Shown here piece by piece: positions 49,198 to 61,283 of a stretch of DNA of 64,000 bases. The stretch comes from Notospermus geniculatus (Eukaryota; Nemertea; Pilidiophora; Heteronemertea; Lineidae): the NCBI GenBank assembly GCA_002633025.1, contig NMRB01000407.1, forward strand, positions 14,010 to 78,009, given 5' to 3'. The position numbers and the translations under genes are program-made. Positions within the stretch are counted from its first letter, which is position 1; every line of letters starts with the position of its first letter. Below the pieces are notes generated by a model. That model had not been told where the DNA came from. It saw only the letters and a list, made by a program, of their open reading frames with translations, and searched no databases.

Positions 49198-50510
49198 TGG
49201 TTCAAGTCAAAATCTTCTTGTGAAAACTTCAGCATTTAAATCATGTATAGTGAAGATTTGTGTGAACCAATCACATCATGCAATGCTACCGTGCAAATAG
49301 TTGTGATACGTTCCCTTTAATAGTCCAGCAGCACTGAGATTAATTACGCATTTGTTACTGTTATCCTGTAAATCAGTGGGCGCTATGGTTACATTGTGTT
49401 GATCTTCGGGCCTCTTTTCTGCAATGCAGTTGGTGATAGGTAAGAAATTGACCACCAGAGGGCTCTCAGGACATGCTCCAGACAGAGATACATGTTCATG
49501 AGAGGCCACTGTGTGGAGTTTTGATCGGATGCATTTTCACTGTTGGTGCATTGTCTTCATGGCGTTCAGAAGGCATTGTTGAAACGTTGTCGGACCTGGT
49601 GTCCTTGGTGATATTGTTATGCCTTGTACAGGTCAAAGTTCATGGTCACCCAACAACCTGGTTATTTTCCAAGGTAACGGATATTGGATTCAAGAAATGC
49701 ACCTTCATTCTTTGCAAAAACATTCAATTTTGCAAGTACCAGCTGGTCTTGTTTGGGATTTTCTCTTTTTTCTCCATTTGTCTTATAAATTGTCTGTTGA
49801 GCACTCGTTAAATTCTTCATAATTTCACTGTCTGCTGAACATATTTGACCAGGCTGTTGTTGAGGTCAAATTCAACTCCGTATCCTAGCTTTGTTTATAT
49901 TAGCCAGTTATAAATATTGTCTCAATTCATGTCAAAAAAGATTTTCACAGCTTTAGTGCCAAAAACAAATGCATAATTCCCGAATGTATCGAGTGACTGT
50001 AAAGATATAATGAAAGTCAGTGCATTGGCTCATTGAGGGACTAGTTCTAAGCGATGAATTCACATTTTCTCACTGGTTCTGCTCCACATGTTAATATTTT
50101 GAGTTGTATGAATACAAAGAGGCAAGTAACTCCCTTATTCTGAGTGATCAGTATCACGAAGAGATTCTGGTTCTGGACGAAAGTAAAGTTTTTGTAACGC
50201 TGGGTATTTACATAATCTGTCTCAGTTTTCCTGCCGTGAAGTGTTTCACCACAGAAGGACAGTAGTAGCTGTGCATTTAGTAGCTGAAGATATCAGTTCT
50301 TGGGTCTGGTTAGGGTGAGGGAATCCAGTATAAAGGCATCTGAGCCCAATCCCAAGCTTGGCATGCCTCTGACACTTGAATATGCTGAACTGGGGGTATG
50401 CTGATCTATGTATGCAGAACATGGTGTATGCCCTGATATAGTATTTAGGCCATTTGACGTTTCTGTACAGCTTCTAGTTATTTCGAATGGACAAAGCATT
50501 AATTTTGTTA
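49198..50510. other. Probable ACK 3' UTR/flank, no element assigned
   Basis: Downstream of the MITE in the 3' region. AT-rich, with no AATAAA noticed and no coding frame of note. Confidence 0.45.
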
Positions 50511-51637
50511 ATATTTTTCATGTTACGTGTATAAAATGTAAAATAACACTTCTGTAAACTTTAATACTGCCAATTCGTTATGTAAATCTTTAGTTAGACA
50601 CTCATAATATGATTTTACTCCACTGTCTGTAATGCTAGAGTCTGCTTCATGCTAACATAGACATGTTAGGTTCAAGTAGGCCTACTCACCAAAGTTTCCA
50701 AATGAAACTAAAATGTGTATATTGAAAGTTTTCTCTTTGTTGGAAGGTTTATTACGGTGGCCCATAAGGCACATTCAATTTTTCTAATGTTTGATGCATT
50801 TTTTTTTGTTTCTCTTAATTTTATTCTGAGTTTCTCCCATAGAAAAAAATTTTATTCCACGGAAAAAACTTTAATTCCACAGAAAAAAACATTTATTCTG
50901 TGGAAAAAACATTTATTCTGTGGAGAGAAATTTTTATTCCGCGAAAAAAAATTATTCCGTGAAAAAAATTATTCTGTGCAGAAAAAAAGTTGTATTTGCA
51001 GAAAAAACATTTATTCCATGGAAAAAACATTTATTCTGTGGAGAAAAAATTTGTATTTTGCAGAAAAAACATTTATTCCGAGTAAATAATATTTATTCTG
51101 CAGAAAAAAAAATTCCACGGAAAACACATTTATTCCACAGAAAAAAATATCTATTCTGTTGAGAGAAAAATTTTATTCTGTGGAGAAAACATTTATTTTG
51201 TGGAGAAAGAATTTTTTGTGGAACATTTATTCTGGGAAAAACATTTTTTCAAGTGAGAAAACAGTTATTCCGCAGAAAAGAATAATTTTTTTTGTGGAAC
51301 TGAAAATTTTTTCTGCAGAACTAATTTTTTCCCCTGGAAGAAACTTGGAAAAAATTTAGAGAAACTTGGAAAAAAATTAGAGAAACTAAAAAAATGAGTC
51401 AATTTTAAAAATTGTGACTTGTTGGCCGCTGTACATGTAGCTTGTCGGAGGTACTGTGGAAGGTTTCTCCGTGTTAGAGGGCCTCAAGAAGGTAACTTAC
51501 AATTTTCCTCCATGTTTGAGGATTAATTCTAGGAACTGATAAGTTCACCTGGTCTGTTTTCCATGCCTCGTTCCTTCTGAGACATCATTTCATAAGTTAT
51601 TTACATCAAAAACCCATTTATTCCCCACATTACTCTT
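50511..51637 (+). repeat. Direct 1.1-kb duplication, copy 1
   Basis: Near-identical to 51904-52980 by eye, from ATATTTTTCATGTTACGTGT to CCACATTACTCTTT. Differences are scattered substitutions and short indels, especially in the A-rich array. Downstream of the ACK stop. Confidence 0.88.
50840..51345 (+). repeat. Degenerate AT-rich array, TTATTCTGTGGAAAAAAC units
   Basis: Some 20-25 units of about 20 bp alternating ATTCCRYGGAAAA and CATTTATTCTGTGG. The half-units are mutually inverse-complementary, so it can fold extensively. A second version is at 52215-52700 within the duplicated segment. Lys/Phe-rich open frames here are by-products. Confidence 0.85.
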
Positions 51638-51902
51638 TTTGTCCCCCGGAGCCCTCGGAGGGGGACTTGAAAATACCGGCCGTCCGTGCGCCTCTGCCGC
51701 TCGGCGCTCGCCGCTCGGCGCTCGCCGCTCGCCGCTCGCCGCTACTAGTCCCTTCCGCTCTATAACTTAAGAACGACTGAAGATTTTGGATTCATATTTG
51801 GTGGAGGGATGTATCATGGGCCAAAGGTGTGTCGCGTGAAAGAATCGGCCAAATCCGATTCTCCACTTTGCCACCAGGGGGCCGAAAGCCAAAACACAAA
51901 AA
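51638..51902 (+). mobile_element. Hairpin-capped repeat element, 5' part (cut by N)
   Basis: Starts TTTTTGTCCCCCGGAGCCCTCGG-type hairpin (CCCCCGGAGCCCTCGGAGGGGG), then GCCGTCCGTGCG, a CGCTCGCCG simple repeat, ATAACTTAAGAACGACTGAA, and a GCCACCAGGGGG-containing stretch. Same architecture, opposite orientation, as 61735-62860. Confidence 0.65.
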
Positions 51903-51903
51903 N

Positions 51904-52980
51904 ATATTTTTCATGTTACGTGTATAAAATGTAAAATAACACTTCTGTAAACTTTAATACTGCCAATTCGTTATGTAAATCTTTAGTTAGACACTCATAA
52001 TATGATTTTACTCCACTGTCTGTAATGCTAGAGTCTGCTTCATGCTAACATAGACATGTTAGGTTTAAGTAGGCCTACTCATCAAAGTTTCCAAATGAAA
52101 CTAAAATATGTATATTGAAAGTTTTCTCTGTGTTGGAAGGTTTATTACGGTGGCCCATAAGGCACATTCAATTTTTCTAATGTTTGATGAATTTTTTGGG
52201 TTTCTCTTAATTTTATTCTGAGTTTCTCCCATAGAAAAAAATTGATTCCACGGAAAAAACTTTAATTCCACAGAAAAAAACATTTATTCTGTGGAAAAAA
52301 CATTTATTCTGTGGAGAGAAATTTTTATTCCACGGAAGAAAAAAATTATTCCGTGAAAAAAAATTATTCTGTGCAGAAAAAAGTTTGTATTTGCAAAAAA
52401 AACATTTATTCTGTGGAGAAAAAAAATGTATTTTACAGAAAAAACATTTATTCCAAGTAAATATTTATTCTGCAGAAAAAAAAATTATTCCACGGAAAAC
52501 ACATTTATTCCACAGAAAAATATCTATTCTGTGGAGAGAAAAATTTTATTCCGTGGAGAAAACATTTATTTGGTGGAGAAAGAATTTTTTGTGGAACATT
52601 TATTCCGGGAAAAACATTTTTTCAAGTGAGAAAACATTTATTCCGCAGAAAAGAATGAATTTTTTTGTGGAATTGAAAAATTTTTCTGCAGAATTAATTT
52701 TTTTAACTTGGAAAAAATTTAGAGAAACTAAAAAAATTAGTCAATTTTAAAAATGGTGACTTGTGGGCCGCTGTAGCTTGTCGGAGGTACTGTGGAAGGT
52801 TTCTCCATGTTAGAGGGCCTCAAGAAGGTAACTTACAATTTTCCTCCATGTTTGAGGATTAATTCTACGAACTGATAAGTTCACCTGGACTGATTTTCCG
52901 TGCCAAGTTCCTTCTGAGATATCATTTCATAAGTTATTTACATCAAAAACCCATTTATTCCCCACGCAACATTACTCTTT
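51904..52980 (+). repeat. Direct 1.1-kb duplication, copy 2 (starts right after a single N at 51903)
   Basis: Begins at the base after the lone N and runs to CAACATTACTCTTT. The abrupt start at an ambiguous base suggests a scaffold join between two alleles as much as a real duplication. Confidence 0.85.
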
Positions 52981-53212
52981 GGATGGATTTGACCATGGTC
53001 ACACGCACAATCCTTCATCATTCCCATGTTTTAGCTATTTCTATAGGATTTCTACCGATATTCACGAATTATTCCTAAAAATTCCATTTTCAACTCAGGA
53101 GGAACTGTCAGCTTGGAAATCAGACCGTAAAGCATGCCTCGTTAGCCCATTCACTGCCGAGTTTCCCAGATCCTTGTATGCCCCACTGCCGAGTTTCCTG
53201 TTCCCCGTTCTC

Positions 53213-53409
53213 GGGAATTCCCTAATTTCGATTGTGGCGCCATTTGTGGATAGCCAAATTAACGGAACATACCTTCTGCGTAGGGCGACGATGGTCGCCT
53301 ATGGCAGCTTCAGGGGAATTTCTCTAATTTTGATTGGGGCGCCGTATGTGAATAGCCAAACTAACTAAACATACATTCTGCATAAGGCGACGATGGTCGC
53401 ATACGGCAG
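53213..53409 (+). repeat. Two ~98-bp direct repeats ending GGCGACGATGGTCGC
   Basis: 53213-53306 and 53314-53409 share GGCGCC-TATGTG-AATAGCCAAACTAAC ... GCGACGATGGTCGC, about 85% alike by eye. No protein recognised. Confidence 0.7.
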
Positions 53410-53658
53410 TTGCCAGCTCAGGTAATGATCGTCACCTACGGCAATGAAAGGGTTAAGCAGAGGTTTCCTGTAGCCTTATATGCATGGAGCAGAGTCACTG
53501 ATCCTCGGTGGAGCTGGAATACACCACATTGTATTTATCGTGTAAAAACTTTATTATTCCATCAGGAGATTCCACTACATGTAAATGAGATCACTCATGA
53601 TATCCTTCATGTCATACCTCAGTTCCTCTCATGTGCAATCACTCAACTATTTGATTAT

Positions 53659-53905
53659 ATAGACCATTCTCAAATTCCCAGATCTGCGCACTTCCTCCAA
53701 AATTTCAACCATAACCTCGATCTGAAACCGGGTGACGTGACGCAATCCATTATTCAGCAATGGTCGAATCTGACGCAACGTCGTCGACGTCACTGTCACG
53801 GGGCTGTCTGCGTCACGTCATTCAGTTTCAGACCGAGGTTATGGTTGAAATTTCGGCGGAAGTACCAGATCTTTCTTGTTTACGTCAATTTGAGAACGGT
53901 CTATT
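53659..53905. mobile_element. MITE family F copy 4, downstream of ACK
   Basis: Ends TATAGACCATTCTCAAATT and CAATTTGAGAACGGTCTAT are inverse complements, followed inward by AGATCTGCGCACTTCC. Best-preserved outer ends of the family. Confidence 0.84.
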
Positions 53906-54203
53906 CAGGACAGAGATTTTATCTTAAATAGTTACCTTCTCTTGGACATATTGTATATGCTTGTTTACTAATGCGACGTGGTTCATGTATAATGGTCAGT
54001 GACAGTTTGGAGGGGCCATCTCAAGAACTTAAACCCAAGATGTATATAATGGGTCCTACTCCACCCTCCCTGTTTAAACTGAACAGACTAGGACTACTGC
54101 CAGTTCAGAACTCAAAGTGCAACACAATGATTAATGAAACCCCTTCCCTGTTGGTTTTCGTGGCATAGGAAGAATCTTGAGATGGTCCCTGTAATGGCCA
54201 ATG

Positions 54204-54335
54204 ATCCAATTTTTCATCCAGTTTTTTGGAAATTCAGATTCCGGGCCTATTGGGGCTTCAGTGTATAAACCCGCATGTAGGCCTTTATTGAGCATATTCA
54301 GAAAATTGGATGAAAAATTGGATCGTGTGTATAGG
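54204..54335. repeat. Inverted repeat GATCCAATTTTTCATCCA
   Basis: GATCCAATTTTTCATCCAGT (54204) pairs with TGGATGAAAAATTGGATC at the right, with a 55-70 nt loop. Small palindromic element. Confidence 0.7.
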
Positions 54336-54699
54336 CCACAAGCCTGGTTCTTGAAGTGTATGTGCATTTAATAGCAATTACATGTAAATACACAGTATCA
54401 GGGCCCACAATACTTTCTGCATTCATGCACGTGTGCCCTGAACCTGTTTATTGCCTGTGCAGAGCTGTGTATATATCCTTCAAGAGCTTGTACAGATGAC
54501 ATCAACGTGAAGCCAAACGGCTGATTAAACGACAATTAATTAGTAATTAACGGAGATTAACTTCTATGAAATCAATATTTGGTAATTAACACACACTCAG
54601 CTACTTCAATGAGATCATTATTAACTGTGTGGTCTTGTCTGATTAATAAAGTCAGTCCGCATCAAATATATATCATTGTTCTTTTCCCTTCATTCCGAT

Positions 54700-54889
54700 T
54701 ACTGTAAACCGTGAAATTTTCGTGGCGCTAAATGTTCGCGATTTTGGGGGTCTACGAATTCGCTAAGAATTATTTTCGCGATTGGAACCCTTCAGCTTCA
54801 AAAAATCTCAAGAACCACTGATTTATGTTCACGTTTTGACCCTCGAGTGCGAAAATAAAACACACGTGAAAATTTCACGATTTACAGTA
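54700..54889. mobile_element. MITE with TACTGTAAACCGTGAAATTT ends
   Basis: Ends TACTGTAAACCGTGAAATTT and AAATTTCACGATTTACAGTA are inverse complements. Interior TTCGCGA motifs. Elements of this look are widespread in invertebrate genomes (general knowledge). Confidence 0.8.
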
Positions 54890-55350
54890 CATGTACATGT
54901 ATTAACATACATGAATATGTTGCTTTGCTTGAACATGCAAAGTCAAGACCAACCTTGGCTCCAGTGTTCAAGTGGCCTGCATTCAATCTTGGCTGTTTCC
55001 ACAACATTACAGTGGCTTTTGCAACGGAGATGTTTCAAGAACTTCGACGACGAAAATGATCAAGAATCCAACTCGGATGCGATTCACAGAATCACAAGAT
55101 GAAGGGTTTCCAAAATCATTCAGTCCTTCGCCCCTCACTTGAAATGAAATCTCACCTTCTTGTCTAGTTGAAAAATTAAAATCAAGTTATGATCAGGTGA
55201 AGTCGGGAGACAAAGATCCAAGAAAACAGCGGAGGGCCTCAGACCCTTCAAGATCTGACCCCTTGATCAGGGTATTTTCACAGAAAATTAAAAGGAAATT
55301 CAGGCTTGTGTTAATATAATAATTACCTCACACCTTATACCCTCAGCGAG

Positions 55351-55430
55351 TCCTCGGTGGCTCAGACAGTAGAGTGCTGGGCCAATACGCTGAGGACTGA
55401 AGACAAGTGGGTTCAACTCCCACCCGAGGA
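55351..55430 (+). repeat. tRNA-like unit with intact acceptor and T stems and a T-run (SINE head or tRNA pseudogene)
   Basis: TCCTCGG (55351-55357) pairs perfectly with CCGAGGA (55424-55430). T arm GTGGGTTCAACTCCCAC is perfect, the D stem GCTC/GAGT is possible, and a T6 terminator follows at 55435. The anticodon arm does not fold convincingly, so a working tRNA is unlikely. Confidence 0.55.
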
Positions 55431-55524
55431 GGACTTTTTTCTTTTTTTCCTACGAATCGCAATTTACTCATGAGGGTACCAGGTCGTCCCCTGGATGGTT
55501 TTCGGGGGCAATCCAGTTGCTTTT

Positions 55525-55660
55525 AGTTCCACGTTCCACCACTAGGGTGCTTGTAGTTCCACAGTCCACCGCTAGGGGTGCTTGTATTTCCATGTTTTAC
55601 CACCAGGGGTGCTGGAAGTTCCACATTCCACCACTAGGGGTGCTGTTCCGAGCACCACAT
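55525..55660 (+). repeat. Tandem repeat, ~37-bp unit x4 (CCACCACTAGGGGTGCT)
   Basis: Units of AGTTCCACGTTCCACCACTA then GGGGTGCTTGT with variation. Starts about 90 nt after the tRNA-like unit and may be its body. Confidence 0.75.
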
Positions 55661-55737
55661 TTTTAGTTCGATAATTGTCCACTAGGGGGCCTAAAAAGAA
55701 ATGGAAATCAGACGAAATGGATGGAAACCTTACAAGT

Positions 55738-55743
55738 TTTATT
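55738..55743 (-). terminator. Candidate eIF4G polyadenylation signal (distal)
   Basis: AATAAA on the minus strand (TTTATT on plus) about 5.4 kb past the eIF4G stop. A second candidate lies at 59375-59380. Neither is proven; the nearer would give a 1.7 kb 3' UTR. Confidence 0.2.
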
Positions 55744-57444
55744 TACAACCGAACGTAGGTATCTCAATGGAGGCGTTACAGAGATGATGCATAACCCCAT
55801 TGTGTCACTTCATCCTCGTCACATCAAATAGAGCTTACACGAGCTGCATCATCAAGAAACAGGAGAGCATTGCTTTAAGCGACAGATTATTTTAGGTGAG
55901 ATTTTCACCATGACACAGTTGCTACGACGACCAAAACCTAATGTCAAGGTCGCCATGTCAGCAACCGTGCTATCAACTCTCGCAGAGCGTTTTTACAATT
56001 AAACCTCAATGATACATAGACAATGCATGAAAATCAGTCACAAATACACATGTAAGGACAAAAACATGTGGTATGCATGGAAACAGTACAAGAACACGCG
56101 TACCGTCTGCACTTACATAATATGGTTGGTTGCTATCAAATTATACATCATATATGTACCGATTTATATTATTGGGTGAAAAAGTCTAGGTTTATATTGT
56201 AGTACAACATATCCAGTTAAATATGTGATGTGATTTTTTGCCATGATTGTTCTAATTTCTAAGACAAACATAGAGAAATGAAAAGAACTGCAAACTAAAT
56301 AGCACCACTGGATTTTTTTGCTAATTTTCTGTGGCCTCCCACCAGCAACAACAACCAGGACAGATGCATTTTCTAGGTCAAATACATCAACATCTATAGA
56401 GACCTGTAAATTACATATGTTTCCATGGCAACCGTAGACAAATGTCTCATCAAGATGGCCGCCGCAACCTCTGCCCGTTATCCGACAAACGAACGTCGGC
56501 CATAGATGATACATTTATTGCTGCACAGAATCCCAAGCACATCCATCCAGTACCAATCCAGACCATGTATTTTTCCGATTACACATAATAAGATTTCACA
56601 TGTTTCAACTTTTTTCTTTTCTGAATTTTTTCCTCTAAAAATCTACATATTTTTTCAACACCAACTACCCGCCTGGATAAGGGCTTCCTTACAGGATCAC
56701 ATTTCAAATTTCTTCATTCATTCACGACATCATGAACAAGAACATTGACTTCAACCATAAGACTTAAACGACAAACATCTCGCATTCCCCTCACCCTGTG
56801 ATAGACCAATTATCAATTTTTTATACTCAGTGTAAGAAGTCCCGTAAATTACAAGATGTCCAGAAAGTGAAATCAATGACCTTGACCTTGAAATCATCGT
56901 GAATGACCTTGAAGGAACACCTGACCTTGACCTTGTAGGGCACCCGAACCCAGGATATAGATGACGTTTTTGGAGCGAAGTAGCAATTTCTACAGCTAGA
57001 GCACAATGATAGATTCATGAAGATGATAAGATGTCCGCCCGTGAGGCACAGGAAAACAAACCCCTGAAATATCCAAGCCTCTCGGTGACAAGTTCTGACC
57101 AGCTACATAAACAAGTCTCAATTTTCAAAACACGTGCGACGTTTATTCTAATTTTTTTTCTAATCATAAAAGGCTTGAAGACAATTTCACTCTCGGACCT
57201 TCTTATGATTTCTTTCAAAAATTCCATTGTTGGACAGCTCAACAAACTCTGTGGATTCCCCAAGTGAAAATTATCATCAGTCCTTTTGTTTTCTTTTATT
57301 GTTTGTCCCCGCGAGTGCGATGCCATAATTTGATACACCTGCAGCAAGTGCCAGTTTTCCTAAAATCACTCCGTATCACCATTCGTTCTTGAAAGATTCA
57401 CGTTTCACTCCCAAAGGACAGTCACCTGACTGTCTCCTTTCCAA
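55744..57444. other. Intergenic or distal eIF4G 3' UTR, no element assigned
   Basis: Non-repetitive. A 116-codon minus frame at 56164-56514 has no recognisable features. Confidence 0.45.
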
Positions 57445-57602
57445 ACCTGGGACCGTTTCACTCCACCACAAACCAACCTGGGATCATTTCACTCCATTAC
57501 AAACCAACCTGGGATCATTTCACTCCATCACAAACCAACCTGGGATCGTTTCACTCCATCACAAACCAACTGGGATCGTTTCACTCCATCACAAACCAAC
57601 GA
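57445..57602 (+). repeat. 31-bp minisatellite x5
   Basis: Unit TGGGATCATTTCACTCCATC then ACAAACCAACC, five near-identical copies; the last is one base shorter. Confidence 0.9.
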
Positions 57603-58348
57603 TCTCTCAACTCTGCTAACCTGATCATCAATTGGATTTTGACAAAACTGACACTTGCAGCAAAAATTTAGCAAGTGAAAATTGCCAAGATTTGAACATA
57701 TCATTGATATTTACATCAAATAAATAATAAACTGGTCAAAATCAGTCAACAATAACAATAGTTTTGAATTCAAAAAGAAAATAAAGAAGTTTATACGGCT
57801 GGGAATTAGTCCAAGGCAGAACAGACACTGAACAATCTCCCCCCCTTATTTTCACAGCAGAGCTGAGATATGACGAACTCCTTTGGCCGATTTACTCCAC
57901 AACTAGTTATGAAGCCAAATGCTGACCAGGCTGACCAGGGACACTACGTCAAATTGCAAACTTGGATAATTTTGTGAAATAAGAAGGAAATTCCAAGGTA
58001 TTAACAGGTAAGAGATGCCGAGATGTTCATTTTCTTGGGAGAGAAAATGCTCCCTCTGTATTGCTTCCTGCTGACTGGCTGTGGCCACCAAACATTCAGG
58101 ACCAGTTACTTTCAGAGGATGATCAACATCTGTTCAGTGCCTATTTCTGCCTTCAAACATCTGCCATTACCACTAGCGTAGTTTGGCACATCCCCCTCTG
58201 CCTTTTTCAAATTCTAAAACGAAACTAATGGTGCAGTGTGTGTCGTCATAGGCCAGTCAATACCTGCTTAATTTCCTCAGCTCGACTCATTCAATGCCTA
58301 ATATCAGCGGACAGCCTCCTCAGAAAGACTTCCTCAAATGCACAAGTT

Positions 58349-58466
58349 CCAGGAAGATTTGAATGTTTCCTAGTCTACCAGGAAGATTTGAATGTTTCCT
58401 AGTCCACCAGGAAGATTTGAATGTTTCCTAGTCCACCAGGAAGATTTGAATGTTTCCTAGTCCATC
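58349..58466 (+). repeat. 29-bp minisatellite x4
   Basis: Unit CAGGAAGATTTGAATGTTTC then CTAGTCCAC, four almost identical copies. Confidence 0.9.
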
Positions 58467-59055
58467 AGTTGACAGGAAATTCCTTCTGGTGGCAGTGGTG
58501 ACTGACATTATTAGCACTGAACGAGTTGCAAGTCAAGTTTCAGAAGTCCTACCTACAGCTCTGGAAAAAATTATTATTCGACCACCTCTGGTTGACTAAC
58601 TCATTTACCATTAAAATAGGTCCCACAAACTACCCAATCATTCTGTATGTACTGATTTATTGTGTTGGTTAAATTGCTCAAAATTCACCAAGACAATATC
58701 AAACATAGAAATTGACTTCCCATAATGAAGAAACAATGGAGCTGTTAGGACCTTGTCAAAAGTTCAGACTAAAAGGAAGGACATGAAGTGCATACATTTA
58801 CTGTGTAGACAATTGTCCATTTTACATCGCTTTTAATCAAACCTAAATTCAGCAAGCAGCGTTTAAAGCATTTTCAGGACTTTATGCTTATAATTACAGC
58901 TGAAGCCCTGTTTTTACAAGGTAGTAAGTATATTGGAACACAATGTGGCATAAATGGGTGAATAAGACTTTTTGTGGGACCTATCTAAAGGGAAATGAGT
59001 GGAAATAACAGAGGTGGTATAATAATTTTTTCCAGAGCTGTATATCTTCTATAGC

Positions 59056-59295
59056 CTAGTTCATATTTCGATGCAAGACCATCGGTGTCCGGCGCACGAT
59101 CAAATCTGGCCGCCGACTTCGCGGATTTCATTCATAGTCCAGCGAACTTTAGCAACAACGACCCGTTATGAAATGACTCAAGTAATTACAGCCTCACGAT
59201 CGGACGCCGACAAAATCGCACGACGGGGTCGGCATTGAACGCAAGATCGCGCGTCGGTCGCTGGCGATGGACGTGCGTCGAAGTATGAATTAGAC
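59056..59295. mobile_element. MITE with CTAGTTCATATTTCGATGCA ends
   Basis: Right end TGCGTCGAAGTATGAATTAG is the inverse complement with few mismatches. GC-rich interior (GCCGACTTCGC, GGTCGGCATTG). Confidence 0.75.
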
Positions 59296-59374
59296 TTATG
59301 GCCGAGTTCACTCCTGAACTCAGGTGAACGTCACCAATGCCAACACGAACCCCCACTGACACAATCACACGAAG

Positions 59375-59380
59375 TTTATT
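59375..59380 (-). terminator. Candidate eIF4G polyadenylation signal (proximal)
   Basis: AATAAA on the minus strand, about 1.7 kb past the eIF4G stop codon and the first such hexamer I found. No downstream GU-rich element was assessed. Confidence 0.25.
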
Positions 59381-59422
59381 TCAGTACACTAGGATCCTGG
59401 AAGCCTGACTTCAGCCTATGCA

Positions 59423-59492
59423 CACTTCAGCTGGTTCAACACTTCAGCTGGTTCAACACTTCAGCTAGTTCAACACTTCAGCTGGTTCAACC
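59423..59492 (+). repeat. 17-bp tandem repeat x4 (CACTTCAGCTGGTTCAA)
   Basis: Four adjacent copies with one substitution; ends in GGTTCAACC. In eIF4G 3' flank or 3' UTR. Confidence 0.85.
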
Positions 59493-60220
59493 AGCAAGCA
59501 CTCAATCATTCTACATGCAGTATTATCATTACAAAACAAACGGGTCGAAGCGAGACCATCTAAACACAACAAAACTGGAATCTTTTCGTACATAACTCAA
59601 TTATCTGATTCAGCAGCTGTGATAACTTAATGCCGCCACAAGAACATGATATCATAACCCAACCGGCCAATCACAGCCGAAGATTGGGATGAATTCACAG
59701 GACAACTCTGTCCCGTCCCCAATCCACGTATTTCCAAACCCCAACAGAAATACAACACGAATGGCACCAGCCTTTTGATCAGCTATACAAATATATTAAG
59801 AACGTGCTCACTCTAACTCAATATTGCAACATCTCTCATCGCCCTGGACACCCAACTTGGCCAGATCAACTATTTTGTGCAAGAAGGCAGCCATAGCTTG
59901 CACACAAGATCAGAAATCGAAACTAGGTCAGTCCCACAGCTGATCGTACCGCGGCACAAGTCTACTTTGATGAACAGGTGAAATATTTTGCCAGTGTCAG
60001 GCCGGTGTGGTCATGCTGCTGTAATGCCATGGACAGACACAGGCCACCACCCAACAGCAGAGATCTTCCAAAACATGTACTCAATGCAACTAACTCCCAG
60101 TTATGAATGCTTTTGAAACAGTAATGACAATAAGTATAATCAACCCCAAGATCCATGTAAGCCGAACACCATCACATACTCAAAGGCCAACCAAACAGGC
60201 TTCTAGGCACCATGATATAG

Positions 60221-60356
60221 GGTGGCTTTCCATTCACACGATTTTTGTGTAGCAGATGCTCGAAAGCATTGTTTGTTTCCGCGGCGTTGGTCACGGTGCG
60301 AAAACAATGCTTTCAAGCGTTTGTCGCTCGAAAATGGCGCAAATGGAAAGCCAGCC
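60221..60356. mobile_element. 136-bp palindromic MITE (GGCTTTCCATT ends)
   Basis: GGTGGCTTTCCATT and AAATGGAAAGCCAGCC pair; inner GCTCGAAAGCATTGTTT pairs with AAACAATGCTTTCAAGC. Confidence 0.78.
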
Positions 60357-61098
60357 ATAGACCATTAACACACAAGCCAATCTATTACATCATTATAAAT
60401 GCTTGGTATTGTAGGAACCGGATTAGTTCCAATTCAGTAATCACCGATTTCCTTAGAACCCAGCATAAGAAGGTGAAACCAAACATATACAGGATTCCCT
60501 TCAATGCCATAGTTCAAATCCATCAACTGGATTATTCTGGTTTAGTTCAGGTTAATTTCAATGTTATTTCAGCTGACTACACAACAACAGCATCACGTCA
60601 TTTCTGTAGGTCAGTACTGCACAGTTAAGTGCCTAGACAAGTTTCTGATTGGTAGGCCTATCAGTATGCGAGGTGTATAATTAGTATGATAAGCCTGATC
60701 ATACATATATACATGTGTAACGTACAGCCGGACAGGTGTGGATTAATTTAATATTCTATACGGCTCCTAAGGTGACTACTGGAGTCGATTTCAGTAACTC
60801 GAGGAAGGAACCAGTAAGAAACATGAATTCAATAATTGAAATATACACTGCCCTGGTTGGAAATGTCTAATATCATGCGCCTCGATGTCATATCGAGTTC
60901 TCTACATCTCGTACACGTTTGATGTTTTAACATCACAAAACATTGAATTATAGCGTCATTTCCACAAATTTGCAACAGAAGAAAGTTGTAAAACCTTCCT
61001 CAGATCTGACCGACTCCTAGCCATCACCTTAGGAGCCCAAAATGACAATTTATATATCTTTTTATAAAATATCATAATCTAACTTTCGATCACAAGTG

Positions 61099-61283
61099 CT
61101 AGCTCTCATCGCCACCCATTTCCTCAGCTTCCTTGAGCCATGTGAAGAATTGAACTACTGATTTCTTGGCTACACCCTTGCCTTCCTGTTCTGCCGCGTC
61201 CGTCGACGTTTCCCACGAGTAAAATGCATCTTCTGAGATGATGTCTTCATCGTAAAGCGTGTCAAAAAACATCTGCAACAGAC
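61099..61283 (-). CDS. EIF4G: eIF4G last coding exon with stop
   Basis: Starts after acceptor TTATTTCCAG (minus strand) at 61283 and encodes [20 protein letters not shown], then [20 protein letters not shown], then the terminal helix [20 protein letters not shown], ending with TAG at 61101-61099. This is the acidic/aromatic AA-box-containing end of eIF4G. The reading frame also stays open upstream into a 30-bp minisatellite in the intron, but the splice signals and homology show that part is not exon. Confidence 0.95.

Noticed and set aside
50715-51359. Lys/Phe-rich open frames of 66-124 codons (and their twins at 52385-52750)
   Set aside because: By-products of the A-rich degenerate array; no splice context or domain.
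53410-53931. 173-codon open frame downstream of ACK
   Set aside because: Half of it lies in a family F MITE and the rest has no recognisable feature.
57445-58466. CRISPR-like look of regularly spaced 29-31-bp repeats
   Set aside because: Units are contiguous with no unique spacers; ordinary minisatellites in an animal genome.
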